Notes: generated by a model from the sequence alone, not told the origin. Counted from the stretch's first letter, positions 34,738-44,287 are shown. The stretch: DNA of 64,000 nt from Sandaracinaceae bacterium (GCA_019637095.1 JAHBWG010000020.1:1-64000), one strand, 5' to 3'. Made by a program: numbers and translations.

Positions 34738-37700
34738 CTACGCCGCCTCGTCGACGGTGAGGGGCCAGCGCTGCGTCGCGAGCGTGGGCGCGAGCTCGGC
34801 GAGCTGCGAGCGCAGCTCGTCGATGCTCACGCGCGAGCGCGGGTCCTGGCGCACCGCGCCCGAGAGCACCTCCGCGAGCGGGCGCAGCGAGGGCTCCTGC
34901 GCGAGCCAGCGCAGTCCGTCGAAGTCGCCGTCGTGCGAGAGGTGCGCGGTGATGATCGCGATCTCGCCGTTGCCGTAGACGAGCTCGCGCCCGGTGAGCA
35001 CCTCGAACGCGAGGCAGCCGAACGCGTACACGTCGGCGGGCGCGGGCCCGGACCGGTGTCCCTTCGGCGTGAGCCCCCAGATCTCCGGCGCGCCGTAGTT
35101 CGCCGTCGCGCAGCCGGGCCGCACCTGCCGCCCCGCGAGGCCGAAGTCCACGAGCACCGGCGTGCCCGCGCGGCCGCCGAGCGGATCGACGTCGCGCAGG
35201 ATCACGTTGCCGGGCTTGAGGTCGAGGTGGCCGACGCCGACCTTGTGCATCGCGCCGAGGCCCGCGGCGATGCCGTCGAGCACCGCGAAGGTCTGGCGCA
35301 CGTCGAGGCCGCCCGAGTCGACGAGGCGCTCGAGCGTCGGGCCCTCGACGAGCTCCATCACGAGGATCGGCTTGGGCCGCGCGCCCGCGTCGAAGGTGAC
35401 GAGGCGCGCGAGGTTCGCGTGCTCGGGGATGGCGAGCAGCGCGCCCGCCTCCTCGCGGAACATGCGCAAGAACTCTTCCTCGCTCAGCGTGCGCGCCGCG
35501 GCGCCGGTGTACTCGGGCACCTTCAGGGCGAAGCGCGGGGCGTCCTCGTCCTTCTTCTCCTCCGCGCGGCGCGCGACGAACACGCTGCCGACCGCGCCCG
35601 CGCCGAGCGTGCGCAGCACGTAGAAGCCGCCGAGCGTGCGCGAGGGCGGCATCCAGGGAGGGAGCGGCGCCTCGCGCGGCGGCGAGGGGCGGAAGCTGTC
35701 GCGCGCGTCCTCGCTCGGCTCGGCCTCGCGCGGGATCTGGATGGCGCGCACCAGCGCGGTCGCGGCGACCTCCGCGAGGTGAGACGGGAGGTCCTCGTGC
35801 AGCCCGTCGATCGCGGCGGCGATCGACTCGCCGAGCGACTCGGCGTCGCCGCGCCACGCGCGCTCGATCGCGAGGTCGACCACGCGCAGCGCGGCGCCGG
35901 CCACGCCGATCTCGTCGTCCTCGACGGGCTCCCCGAGGCGGCGGCGCGCGCCGACGATGAGCCGCGCGAGCAGGCGGCTCGAGGCCTCGAGCGCGACGAT
36001 GCGCGAGCCGCCCTCGTCGCTCTCGCCGGCGAGCTCGGCGAGCGAGCGCGCGGCGCGCACGTCCTCGACCGCGCGGCCGAACCCCAGGAGCGCCGCGTGG
36101 AGCGCGTCGACGCGCGGCGTCGTCGCCGGCGGGATCGCGCGGATGAGACCGCGGAGCGCGTCGAGCGTCGCGCGCGAGCGCGTCCCCGTCGTGCGCACGT
36201 CGCGTTGCGTCTTCTCGACGAGCGCCGCGTACGCGCGGAACATCGCCTTCATCTCGGGGACCATCGACGCCTCGGCCATCGTGGTCAGGCCCTCGAGGTG
36301 CGTGACGTGCCGGACCGCGACGAGGAACACGTCCGACAGCTCGCCGATCTCCTCGCGCAGGAGCGCGTCGCACGCGCGCGCCGCCGCCGCGGTCACGACG
36401 CGGCGCACCGCGGAGGGCTCGTCGTCGCGCACGCGCGCGAGCAGGGTGCGCACCGTCGCGAGGCGACGCTGCCGGACGGCCTCGCCGCGCGCGTCGCCGC
36501 CGCTGGCGTCGGCGTCGACGAGGTGCAGGAGCGCCTTGACGCGGTGGATGCGCAGCGTGGGGTGCTCGATGCGCTCGTGCTTGCGCACGGGGCGCCGCTC
36601 CTCGCGCAGGAGCCACGCGGTGAGGCGCTCGAAGTAGCCCTCGAGGGGCGTCAGGGCGGCGGCCGCGTCGTCGCCGCGCGCGCCGAGCGTCAAGAGATCC
36701 GCGAGCGTGCTCGTCTCGAGCAGCGCGCCGTCGAGCTCGCGCAGCGCCAGGAACGCCTCGCGGCGCCCCGAGTCGATGTGCTGGGGCGCGGCCTCGAGCC
36801 GGCGCAGGGTGGCCTCGACCTGGGCGAGCACCGCGCGCGCGCGGCCGTACGCGGCCTCGGCGCCGTCCTCGGCGAACGCCGCGAGCGCGCCCTCGAGGTA
36901 CATGCGCAGCGTCGGCGGGCCGACCCGCTCCTCCTCGGGGCGCAGGTCGTCGTCGAGCGCGGCCGCGAGCGCTGCGGCCCCCTCGTCGGCGGCGTCGAGG
37001 TGGCCGGCCTCGCGCAGCTTCGCGCGCGCCATCGTGAGCGCCCAGACGCCGAACTCGCCGCCGACGCGCTCGTGGCGCAGGGCGAGGAGCGCCTCGGCGG
37101 CGTCGAGGCCGCCCGCGCGCACGAGCGCGGTGCAGAGCTCCTCGGTCGCCTCCGGCTCGACCTCCGCCGCGCGCGGCACGCCGAGCAGCATCGCGCCGGC
37201 GAGCCCCTTGTCCTTCTCCGTGAGCGGCGACTCGAGCACGGCCATCGCGAGCGCCATCGAGCGGCTCGGCGTGACCGCGACGCTCGCCGCGAGCGAGGCG
37301 GCGGCGCGCCGCCACTCCGTCGCGCTCAGCGTCGGGTCGAGGTGATCGCGGATCTCGTCGGCGAGCTTCGCCGAGTGCCCCGACAAGAGGCCGCGCGCGG
37401 CGGCGACGTGCCGCCACACGAGCGGCTCGCGGTCGTCGAGCAGGCGCGCCCAAGCCGCCGCGACGCCGTCGCGCTCGAACACCGCGAGGATGCCGTCGTC
37501 GCCGCCGTCCGCGCGGCGCGCCGCCTCGCGCGCGGCGCGCTCGAGCAGCCGCGCGGCGAGCCGCCTCTGCGGGAGCGAGCCGGTCGAGGGCGCGACGAGC
37601 CACTCCTGCGCGAGGTCGCGCCGCGAGGTGAGCGCGAGGGCGAGCGCGTCGGCGCGCACGCCGCTCCCGATCGGCAGATCGAGCGCGAGCGCGACGCGCG

Positions 37701-38106
37701 CGCGGATCGCGGGGCCGCCGAGCGCGCGCTTGCTCCCGAGCGCGAGCTGGGTCGCGAGCGCGACGAACGTCGTCGCGTCCCCCTGGTGCAGGCGCCGCGC
37801 GACGCGCCGGCCGAGCTCGCGGCGCTCCTCGCCCATCGGGACCACCGCCGCGAGCTCGTAGAGCGCGGCGGCGGACGCCGCGGACGACAGAAAGTCCAGG
37901 TCGTCGACGAGGCCCGCGCCGATCGCGACGGCGACGCTCGCGCGGACCTGCTCCGGGTCCAGGCCCTCGAGGGGCACCGGGCGGTGCTCCGCCGCCTCCG
38001 CCGCGAGCGTCGCCATGCTCTGGCGCCAGCTCGCGCGTCGCTCGTCGTCATCCGCGATCCGGTGCAGGCGCGCGAGGCCGTCGAGGTACTGATGTTCGTA
38101 GCGCAC
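34738..38106 (-). CDS. Ser/Thr protein kinase with very long N-terminal helical-repeat region
   Basis: About 1122 aa from GTG 38106 (GTG 38172 would add 22 residues). Roughly the first 800 residues are Ala/Leu/Arg/Glu-rich helices of HEAT/ARM or TPR character. The last 300 form a Hanks-type kinase: GAGAVGSVFVARR (P-loop), FALKVPEY (ATP Lys), HLDLKPGN (catalytic loop, Leu replacing the HRD Arg), VDFGLAG (DFG) and GAPEIWG (APE). No membrane helix is visible, so it is probably cytoplasmic. The kinase at the C-terminus is the reverse of the usual myxobacterial layout. It is probably cotranscribed with the MutS-like gene. Confidence 0.85.
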   Translation of the reverse strand: MRYEHQYLDGLARLHRIADDDERRASWRQSMATLAAEAAEHRPVPLEGLDPEQVRASVAVAIGAGLVDDLDFLSSAASAAALYELAAVVPMGEERRELGRRVARRLHQGDATTFVALATQLALGSKRALGGPAIRARVALALDLPIGSGVRADALALALTSRRDLAQEWLVAPSTGSLPQRRLAARLLERAAREAARRADGGDDGILAVFERDGVAAAWARLLDDREPLVWRHVAAARGLLSGHSAKLADEIRDHLDPTLSATEWRRAAASLAASVAVTPSRSMALAMAVLESPLTEKDKGLAGAMLLGVPRAAEVEPEATEELCTALVRAGGLDAAEALLALRHERVGGEFGVWALTMARAKLREAGHLDAADEGAAALAAALDDDLRPEEERVGPPTLRMYLEGALAAFAEDGAEAAYGRARAVLAQVEATLRRLEAAPQHIDSGRREAFLALRELDGALLETSTLADLLTLGARGDDAAAALTPLEGYFERLTAWLLREERRPVRKHERIEHPTLRIHRVKALLHLVDADASGGDARGEAVRQRRLATVRTLLARVRDDEPSAVRRVVTAAAARACDALLREEIGELSDVFLVAVRHVTHLEGLTTMAEASMVPEMKAMFRAYAALVEKTQRDVRTTGTRSRATLDALRGLIRAIPPATTPRVDALHAALLGFGRAVEDVRAARSLAELAGESDEGGSRIVALEASSRLLARLIVGARRRLGEPVEDDEIGVAGAALRVVDLAIERAWRGDAESLGESIAAAIDGLHEDLPSHLAEVAATALVRAIQIPREAEPSEDARDSFRPSPPREAPLPPWMPPSRTLGGFYVLRTLGAGAVGSVFVARRAEEKKDEDAPRFALKVPEYTGAAARTLSEEEFLRMFREEAGALLAIPEHANLARLVTFDAGARPKPILVMELVEGPTLERLVDSGGLDVRQTFAVLDGIAAGLGAMHKVGVGHLDLKPGNVILRDVDPLGGRAGTPVLVDFGLAGRQVRPGCATANYGAPEIWGLTPKGHRSGPAPADVYAFGCLAFEVLTGRELVYGNGEIAIITAHLSHDGDFDGLRWLAQEPSLRPLAEVLSGAVRQDPRSRVSIDELRSQLAELAPTLATQRWPLTVDEAA

Positions 38107-38182
38107 GGACGCTCTCGGATTGTCGGAGAATCGAGGCCGCCTGTCGATGATCACGCGCAGCGCGCGGGCCACCGCGGGCGGC

Positions 38183-40054
38183 TCAATCCGCGGCCGGCCG
38201 CGCCGCCTCGGGCGCGGGCAGGACCCCGTCGAAGAGGTTCGGATCGTCGACCACGTCGATGCCGACCTCCGCGAGCAGGCGCAGCGCGTTCGACGTGCGC
38301 ACGACGCCGGGGCGGAGGTGGTAGTCGAACGTCATCGTGCCGTCCTCGATCACGTCGGTGAAGTGGACGTTCCGGACCTTGCCGGCGCGCTCCTGCTCGA
38401 GCTCGCTCAGCGCGACGTCGTGCGTCGCGACGAAGCCCATCGCGCCGCGATCGAGCAGGTGGCTGACGACCGCGCGCGCGCCGATGTGGCGCGCCTTCGC
38501 GTTGGTGCCGCGCAGGAGCTCGTCGAGCAGGAACAGGATCGGCGGCGCCGCCTCGGCGCGGTGGACCACCAGGCGCAGCCGCGTCAGCTCGGCCTGGAAG
38601 TAGCTCGCGCCGCTCTGGAGCGAGTCCGCGATGCGCATGCTCGCGCGCACGCGCAGGCGAGGCACGCGCATGCGCCGCGCGATCACCGGGCCGCCGGCGA
38701 GGGCGAGCACGACGTTGATGCCCACCGCGCGCAGGAGCGTGCTCTTGCCGGCCATGTTCGAGCCGGTGACGATGAGCGCGTGGCCCGGGCCCTCGAGGCG
38801 CACGTCGTTGGTCACGCGCGTCGGCAGCAGGAGCAGCGGGTGCCCGATCGCGTCGGCCTCGAGCGCGCCGCCCTCGACCACCTCGGGCATCGTGGCGTGC
38901 GGGTCCTGGTGCAGGAGGAGCGAGAGCGCGGCGAGCGCCTCCATGTCGCCGACCACGTCGAACCACGCGCCGCACTTGCGGCCGACCTTGCGGATCCAGC
39001 GCTCGATGCCGACGAGGCAGTTGAGATCCCAGAGGAGCAGCGGGTTCACGAAGACGTGGACGATCCCCTGCTCGCGTAGGTCGTACCAGCTCGTCCAGCG
39101 CTCGAGCCGCGCGAGCTGCACGGAGGGCGGCGCGCCGTCGATCGAGAGGCCGTCGCGGAGCTGGACGAGGCCGGGCGAGTCGAACGAGGCGCCCTCGACG
39201 ACGCGGAACAGGCGCGCGTACGCGTCGACGAAGCCCTTCTTCTCGCCCATCGCCTCGTAGACCTCGCGCGAGCGCGGCTCGGTCGCGCGCACCACGAGGA
39301 TCTGCACCGCGAGCGGCAGGAGCCACGCCCAGCCGCTGAGCGGCCCGAAGGTGCCCGCCGCCCAGACGCCGATCGTCACGAGCGGCAGGAGCGGCGCGAC
39401 GAACGCGAGCCACGGGCGCTCCTCGAGGATGCCCTTCTTGTCCATCATCTCGACGAACGGGCGAGCGTCGAGCCGCTCGCGGCCCGTCTCGAGCACGGCG
39501 GCCTCGAGCTCTTGGCGCAGCTCGGTCGCCGCCGCGAGCTCGCGCACGGCGTCTTGACGCGCCGCGACGACCTCGAGCGGCGCCGGCGCCGCGAGCCACG
39601 ACGCGAGCGAGCGCGCGCCGAGCGTCGTGTGCGTGGTGTCGATGCGCGCGAGCAGGCTCGCGTCCCCCGACACGTCGAGGTCGCCCGCGTAGGGGTGGCC
39701 GGGCGGCAGCGCGGCCCCCGGCGGCGGGAGCGCCGCGAGCTGCCCGGTCATGCGCTTGACCTGGCGGTCGTGGATCTCGCGCCGCACCTCCGCCTGCTCG
39801 CGGCGCAGGATCACGCGCGCCTGGAACGCGCGCACGATCAGGAACACGAGGAACACGGCGCCGCCGGCGCCGAGCAGCGGCGGCTTCAGCCCGCCGAACA
39901 GGCCCGAGCCGCCGAGCACGACCGAGAGCCCGAAGAGGCCGAGCTGCGCCATCGAGAAGCGCGCGGCGACGCGGTCCTGGCGCTCGCGCTCCGCCTCGAA
40001 GCGGTCTCGCGCGGCCTGGTGGTGGGCGAGCGGAGAGGCTGCGGGCTCCGTCAC
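38183..40054 (-). CDS. Membrane-anchored MutS-family ATPase
   Basis: 623 aa. Two membrane segment pairs lie at about 36-76 and 212-256. Residues 125-200 and 260-400 correspond to the MutS lever/clamp core, and 405-600 to the MutS ATPase: Walker A GSNMAGKST (431-439), SLQSGASYFQAEL, Walker B LFLLDELLRGTN and FVATHD. The mismatch-recognition domain I is absent, as in MutS2-like and other non-repair MutS proteins, and no Smr nuclease is attached. A DNA-remodelling role at the membrane is only a guess. It starts 13 bases after yggX. Confidence 0.8.
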   Translation of the reverse strand: MTEPAASPLAHHQAARDRFEAERERQDRVAARFSMAQLGLFGLSVVLGGSGLFGGLKPPLLGAGGAVFLVFLIVRAFQARVILRREQAEVRREIHDRQVKRMTGQLAALPPPGAALPPGHPYAGDLDVSGDASLLARIDTTHTTLGARSLASWLAAPAPLEVVAARQDAVRELAAATELRQELEAAVLETGRERLDARPFVEMMDKKGILEERPWLAFVAPLLPLVTIGVWAAGTFGPLSGWAWLLPLAVQILVVRATEPRSREVYEAMGEKKGFVDAYARLFRVVEGASFDSPGLVQLRDGLSIDGAPPSVQLARLERWTSWYDLREQGIVHVFVNPLLLWDLNCLVGIERWIRKVGRKCGAWFDVVGDMEALAALSLLLHQDPHATMPEVVEGGALEADAIGHPLLLLPTRVTNDVRLEGPGHALIVTGSNMAGKSTLLRAVGINVVLALAGGPVIARRMRVPRLRVRASMRIADSLQSGASYFQAELTRLRLVVHRAEAAPPILFLLDELLRGTNAKARHIGARAVVSHLLDRGAMGFVATHDVALSELEQERAGKVRNVHFTDVIEDGTMTFDYHLRPGVVRTSNALRLLAEVGIDVVDDPNLFDGVLPAPEAARPAAD

Positions 40055-40067
40055 GTCTCCCGACTTC

Positions 40068-40337
40068 TCAGGACTCGGGGCGGAAGTCGGGGGGCAGCTC
40101 GCCGCCCTCGCCGAAGAAGAACTCCTCGCACTGCTTGAGGAGGAACGAGGTGCCCTCCTTGCTCGCGAGATCGAGGCGGAACTCGTTGATCAGCATCGTG
40201 GAGTGCTTGATCCACTGGTCCCACCCCTCCCTGCTCACGCTCGCGTGGATCCGCGCGCCCAGCTCGTTGGGGAACGGCGGGCGGGCGAGCTTCTCGCCCT
40301 CGCGTTGGGTCTTCACGCAGAACACCATCTCGGCCAT
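40068..40337 (-). CDS. yggX: YggX-type iron-trafficking / oxidative-damage-protection protein
   Basis: 89 aa, standard length. It matches YggX throughout: VFCVKTQREGEKL with the conserved Cys, FPNELGARI, SREGWDQWIKHSTMLINEFRLDL. In enteric bacteria YggX protects Fe-S clusters from oxidants and is SoxRS-controlled. Here it heads a minus-strand set with the membrane MutS and the large kinase; 13 bases separate it from the MutS gene. Confidence 0.92.
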   Translation of the reverse strand: MAEMVFCVKTQREGEKLARPPFPNELGARIHASVSREGWDQWIKHSTMLINEFRLDLASKEGTSFLLKQCEEFFFGEGGELPPDFRPES

Positions 40338-40436
40338 CGAGCTCCGCCTCCGGGGGGGGTGTGAACGGACGGTGCGAGCGTAGGGCGCGCGGCGTCGCGT
40401 CGCAACCGCGGCGAGAGTCTGTCAGAGTGTCGGGCG

Positions 40437-41252
40437 ATGAGGGCGGCGCCGCTTCTCCTGTGCGTGCTCGCTCTGGCGGGCTGCGAGCGGCGCCAGGCGT
40501 GGACGTTCCAGAACGGGAGCGAGCTCGACGAGGCGCGGCCGCCGCTGCTGGTCGCCGAGGTGTACACCGGCGGCGAGTGCGGCTTCGCGTGCCAGCCGCC
40601 GGGCCAGCAGGTGTACTGCGAGGAGCTCGCGGGGGACGCGCGCGGGAGCGCGCCCGAGGGGCTCCGGCAGGGCGAGCGCTACTGCTTCATGGGCACCGCG
40701 CTCGACGCCGCGAGCGAGGCGTACGCGATCGGCTGCGCGGTCGGCACGGTCGGCGGCGAGCCGATCCAGGTGGTGCTCAGCCCCGTCGAGCCGGGGCGCG
40801 TCCTGCGCCGTCGCTGCCAGCGCCCGGGGCCGATGGTGCGCTTCGACGCGGGCCTGGCCGACGGCGGGCTCGACGCGGGGCCGGGCTTCGACGCGGGGCC
40901 GGCCTTCGACGCGGGGCCGGGCTTCGACGCGGGCTTCGACGCGGGCACGCAGATCCCCGCGGACGCGGGCCCGGCGGTCGACTACAGCCGCCCGGTCCGC
41001 GTCTACTTCGAGGTCTCGGGCAGCGGCACCGTCGGCGTGTTCGACTCGGGCGGCTCGCTGATGGGCGGCTGGCTCACGAACGGTCACCGCCTCTGGGTCG
41101 ACGCGTGGGTCGGCTTCTACGCGCGCATCGAGGCGAGCCCCGGCGGCGGCCAGCGAGTCCAGCGCATCGGTGTGCCGCACTGCGCGAACGCGAGCCCGTG
41201 CGAGTTCCTCTTCGTCCAGACCGAGACCATCCCGATCGTGTTCGGGCCCTGA
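40437..41252 (+). CDS. Lipoprotein with Phe-Asp-Ala-Gly repeats (paralogue 1)
   Basis: 271 aa. Lipobox LAGC (Cys16). The N-terminal domain (20-125) is Cys-containing (ECGFACQPPG, RYCFMGTALD, GCAVGTVGG). Residues about 140-170 are a low-complexity linker with repeated FDAGPG/FDAG units, then a C-terminal beta-rich domain with a Cys pair. The next gene has the same two domains in the same order, so the pair arose by tandem duplication. Function unknown; surface exposure is likely. Confidence 0.75.
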   Translation: MRAAPLLLCVLALAGCERRQAWTFQNGSELDEARPPLLVAEVYTGGECGFACQPPGQQVYCEELAGDARGSAPEGLRQGERYCFMGTALDAASEAYAIGCAVGTVGGEPIQVVLSPVEPGRVLRRRCQRPGPMVRFDAGLADGGLDAGPGFDAGPAFDAGPGFDAGFDAGTQIPADAGPAVDYSRPVRVYFEVSGSGTVGVFDSGGSLMGGWLTNGHRLWVDAWVGFYARIEASPGGGQRVQRIGVPHCANASPCEFLFVQTETIPIVFGP

Positions 41253-41292
41253 CCGCGTTCCCAGCGGGGCGGCCGCTTGCTATCACCTCGGG

Positions 41293-41985
41293 GTGCGGTC
41301 GTCCCTCGCCCTCGCGCTCCTCGCCGCCGGCTGCAGCGCCGAGCAGCCGTGGGAGTTCCGCAGCGGGACCGGCCTGCCCGACGAGGCCCCGGCGCGGCTC
41401 GTCGCCGAGGTGTACGAGGGCGCGGAGTGCGGCTTCGCGTGCCGGCCGCCGGGCGCGCGCGTGTACTGCTCGACGGTGGCGATGGGCGCGCGCGGCCCGG
41501 CGCCGAGCGGGCTCGCGCGCGGCGCGCGCTACTGCTTCCTCGGCACCGCGTACGACGCGGCCGGCCGCACCATCGGCGTCGGCTGCGAGGTCGGCACGAT
41601 CGGCGGCGACCCGATCACCGTCACCCTCGCGCCGTCCGACGAGGCGCGCGCGAACCAGTGCGACGCGGACGGCGGCGTCCCCGCGGACGCGGGCCCGCCC
41701 CCCGACGGCGGCGTCGCGCCGGGCCCCGTCGAGCTCACGATCCTCGCGGGCCCCGGCGGCGGCTTCCTCGTCCAGAACGTCGCGACCGGCCGCGGCTGGA
41801 ACGTCGCGAGCGGGATCCGCTTCGTGCTCACGACCGACCCGGGCACCCTCTACGCGATCTACCCGCAGGTCGCGGCGGGCCACCGCTTCGACCGCTTCGA
41901 GGGCGGCGGCTGCGACGTCTTCATCCCGTGCGAGATCCGCGTCCTCGCGAGCACGACGATCACGCTCTCGTTCGCGCGGCTCTGA
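41293..41985 (+). CDS. Lipoprotein, paralogue 2 of the tandem pair
   Basis: 230 aa from GTG 41293. Lipobox LAAGC (Cys13). It mirrors the upstream lipoprotein: EQPWEFRSGTGLPDEAPARL, ECGFACRPPG, ARYCFLGTAYD, GCEVGTIGG, a short Asp-Ala-Gly linker (about 120-140), then a beta-rich C-terminal domain with CDVFIPCEI. The linker is shorter than in paralogue 1. Its last 45 bases belong to the segment duplicated at 49497, where they survive as a noncoding relic. Confidence 0.75.
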   Translation: MRSSLALALLAAGCSAEQPWEFRSGTGLPDEAPARLVAEVYEGAECGFACRPPGARVYCSTVAMGARGPAPSGLARGARYCFLGTAYDAAGRTIGVGCEVGTIGGDPITVTLAPSDEARANQCDADGGVPADAGPPPDGGVAPGPVELTILAGPGGGFLVQNVATGRGWNVASGIRFVLTTDPGTLYAIYPQVAAGHRFDRFEGGGCDVFIPCEIRVLASTTITLSFARL

Positions 41986-42162
41986 CGCGCGACATCGTGC
42001 GCGCGCGAAGAGCGCAAGAGCGTGCAGTACGAGGGGGTCGACGCGGGCTACTTCGCCGAGCGCGAGCTGCGCCGCCACGCGCGCGTGGGCTCGCGCTGGG
42101 CGCTCGGCGTCGGCGCTCAGCGGCGACTTCGTCGGCTCGAACTTCGGCCTGCGCGAGGGCGG
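41941..42162. repeat. Left copy of ~225-bp direct repeat flanking the accessory island
   Basis: This segment holds the last 45 bases of the lipoprotein gene, the short space after it and the first ~155 bases of an amino-acid permease reading frame. It aligns in the same orientation with 49497-49724: about 20 mismatches and two deletions (1 and 5 bases) by hand count, about 90% identity. Similarity stops abruptly at both ends. Confidence 0.85.
42003..42162 (+). pseudogene. 5' relic of the amino-acid permease gene
   Basis: Matches the first ~160 bases of the intact permease at 49561. The GTG start has become GCG, one base is lost soon after, and five bases are lost in GVGAVISG, so the frame is broken; the copy ends after GLREG. 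It is a dead fragment, not a gene. The intact copy lies 7.5 kb to the right in the same orientation. Confidence 0.85.
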
Positions 42163-42659
42163 GCGCGAAACTTGGCCCCCTTCCTCGCGGCCGCTGTGCG
42201 CGGCGTATTGGAAGACGCGCATCATCGTTGCGGTGAAGCTCAAACGTTACGTGTACTTCGCGATGAAGCTGCGAATCCCCGCAATCATGAGCGACACCTC
42301 TGGGGCGGTCCGGTTCTTCATGAAGTCGAGCGGTGTGTGCGCCGCTTGGTTGCGAAGGTCGCTCCAGGCGAGAACCTGCTTCTCATCGCCGTTCGAGATA
42401 ACCTCGTTGCCCGCCCCACGAGCCTTGGCCATCTCCTGCTGGTACTTCGCGATCGTCCCAGACCCAATGGGTAGAATTGTGTGCTTCTCGCAGAGGTAGC
42501 GGAGAACAGTTTCGAGGGCTCCTCCCGCGATCACGGCGCCCGCAAGGTAATGTCCTGCGCTCGCGAGAGCGTCGGCCTGCGCCAGCAACTCGTTCGCGTC
42601 TTCAGCACGGATGCCCTCCGCAAGAGAGGCAAGCCGGCCGGCGCGGAGCTGTCGCGCGG

Positions 42660-42667
42660 CGGAGCGG
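42660..42667. repeat. Target site duplication, left copy
   Basis: CGGAGCGG, repeated at 44312-44319 on the far side of the IS. Seven or eight bases, because the eighth base could belong to the inverted repeat. The distance between copies (1652) accounts exactly for the frame difference between the two HEPN halves. Confidence 0.75.
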
Positions 42668-42690
42668 GGGTGCGATCCCGATTTGGGACG
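42668..42690. repeat. IS left terminal inverted repeat
   Basis: 23-bp end beginning GGGTGCG and ending TTTGGGACG; matches the right end at 44288-44310 in inverse orientation with six mismatches. Confidence 0.75.
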
Positions 42691-42820
42691 GGTGGCTCTC
42701 GAACGTGCTGACTCGCGGAGTAGGCGATGGAACCTGTTGAAACTCGATCGGTTTCAGGCCGCGTTGGACAAACCGCGGCACGGGTGATCTCCTCTGGTTA
42801 CCACACCGGAAGGAGACCCC

Positions 42821-44281
42821 ATGCCGAGGAATCTGCTGACGCAGATCGACGAGATCTTGGCGAAATTCCGCGCCGATGTCGAGGACAAGCTCGAGGACTG
42901 GCTTGCGGCCCGCGCGCCCGTCGCTTTCCGCGAGATGGAGGAGGCCGCGCACGCGGACGCGCGAAGGCTTGCCGACGCGGTTGTCGAAGGCGTACTTCGA
43001 GCGACTCTGCGGGATCCAGTCTTCCAGGGCATGACGTCCCTCGCAGCGCGTGGGAGCACAGGCCGCCGGGCGGAGAAGCGTGAGGTGACGGTGCGACTGC
43101 TCGGAGGCGGGCGAGTCCGTGTGCGCGCTGAGTACCTGCGCCCAGGCCGGCAAGGACGAGCACGCGTACGGAAGGGAGGGTACCCAGCACTGGACGCGCT
43201 GGGCATCGGGTTTGGCGTGACGCCGGCCCTGGGGGCGGAGATCTGCAAGCAGGTGACCGAAAGCGAATCGGTGCGGGTGGGACGCGCCGCTCTGGCTCGC
43301 CGGGGCATCGATCCGGGGCACAAGCAGACCCTTCGGATTCTCAAGGGTTTCGGCGACCGGGCGGTCGCACAGCGCAATCAGTGGCTTGAGCGTGCCCGCA
43401 GCGAAGCAGCAACCGCCGGTGGAGCGCTTGCGGGTCGCCGCGTTGTCGTGGCTGCGGACGGAGGACGGCTCCGCCAGCGGTGCCCCAAGCGCCACGGTCG
43501 GCCCCGGAAGAACGGTCATCGCGCGTACGACGCGCCCTGGCGTGAGCCGAAGCTGCTGACGATCTACGTGATCGACGCCACGGGCAAGCTCGAACACACG
43601 TTCGCTCCGGTCATCGATGGCACGCTCGACGACGCCGACGCCTGCTTCGCCATGATCGTTGCCTACCTGCGCGCTCTGGGCGCCCACGAGGCGAGCGAGC
43701 TCATCGTCGTCGGTGATGGTGCGGCCTGGATCTGGAACCGCGTCCCTGCTCTCACTGAGGCCCTCGGAATCGACCCGACACGCGTTCGCGAGGTCATCGA
43801 TTTCTGCCACGCCGTCGGCGCGCTGCACGAGGCCGCCGCGGCCGCCGTCGGCTGGAGCTCGTCGGACCGCCGTGACTGGGTCGCTCGCGCTGTTCGCCAC
43901 CTTCGCCGCGGTGACGTGCCATCGGTCCTCCTGATGTTCGACGCGCTCGGCACGAGCCCCGACACCGAGGAAACGCGCAAGCACCGCGCCTACTTCGCCG
44001 ACAACATCAACCGGATGCACTACCGAGCGTTCCAGGTAGCCAACGTACCGATCGGAAGCGGCGCGATCGAGAGCGCCATCCGCCGGGTAGTGAACCTCCG
44101 CATGAAGGGTAATGGTGCGTTCTGGCTCGAAAGCAGCGCTCAGGCGATGCTCCTCTTTCGCAGCTACCTCAAGACAGGGCGCTTCGACAACCTGTTCGAC
44201 TGGTCCATCAGCTCTGCAGTTCCATGGTGGCAACCTGATGGCCCACCCGACTTGCTCAAGAATCCCAGGATCTACGCATGA
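42821..44281 (+). CDS. DDE-type transposase of the IS
   Basis: 486 aa with ribosome site GGAAGGAG 6-10 bases before ATG 42821. A helical N-terminus is followed by the catalytic core. Candidate acidic residues are in VVAADGGRL, IVVGDGAAWIW and IGSGAIESAIRR, the last followed by VNLRMKGNGAFWLESSAQAML, which resembles the C-terminal signature of ISKra4/UPF0236-like transposases. It cuts and joins DNA at the inverted repeats. The reading frame is intact, so the element may be active. Codon use is less GC3-biased than native genes. Confidence 0.85.
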   Translation: MPRNLLTQIDEILAKFRADVEDKLEDWLAARAPVAFREMEEAAHADARRLADAVVEGVLRATLRDPVFQGMTSLAARGSTGRRAEKREVTVRLLGGGRVRVRAEYLRPGRQGRARVRKGGYPALDALGIGFGVTPALGAEICKQVTESESVRVGRAALARRGIDPGHKQTLRILKGFGDRAVAQRNQWLERARSEAATAGGALAGRRVVVAADGGRLRQRCPKRHGRPRKNGHRAYDAPWREPKLLTIYVIDATGKLEHTFAPVIDGTLDDADACFAMIVAYLRALGAHEASELIVVGDGAAWIWNRVPALTEALGIDPTRVREVIDFCHAVGALHEAAAAAVGWSSSDRRDWVARAVRHLRRGDVPSVLLMFDALGTSPDTEETRKHRAYFADNINRMHYRAFQVANVPIGSGAIESAIRRVVNLRMKGNGAFWLESSAQAMLLFRSYLKTGRFDNLFDWSISSAVPWWQPDGPPDLLKNPRIYA

Positions 44282-44287
44282 GCTCGG

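Noticed and set aside
32606-37603. Minus-strand open frame of about 1660 codons through the kinase and acyl operon
   Set aside because: Low-complexity Arg-rich translation antisense or out of frame to genes with clear motifs; an artefact of stop-poor high-GC DNA.
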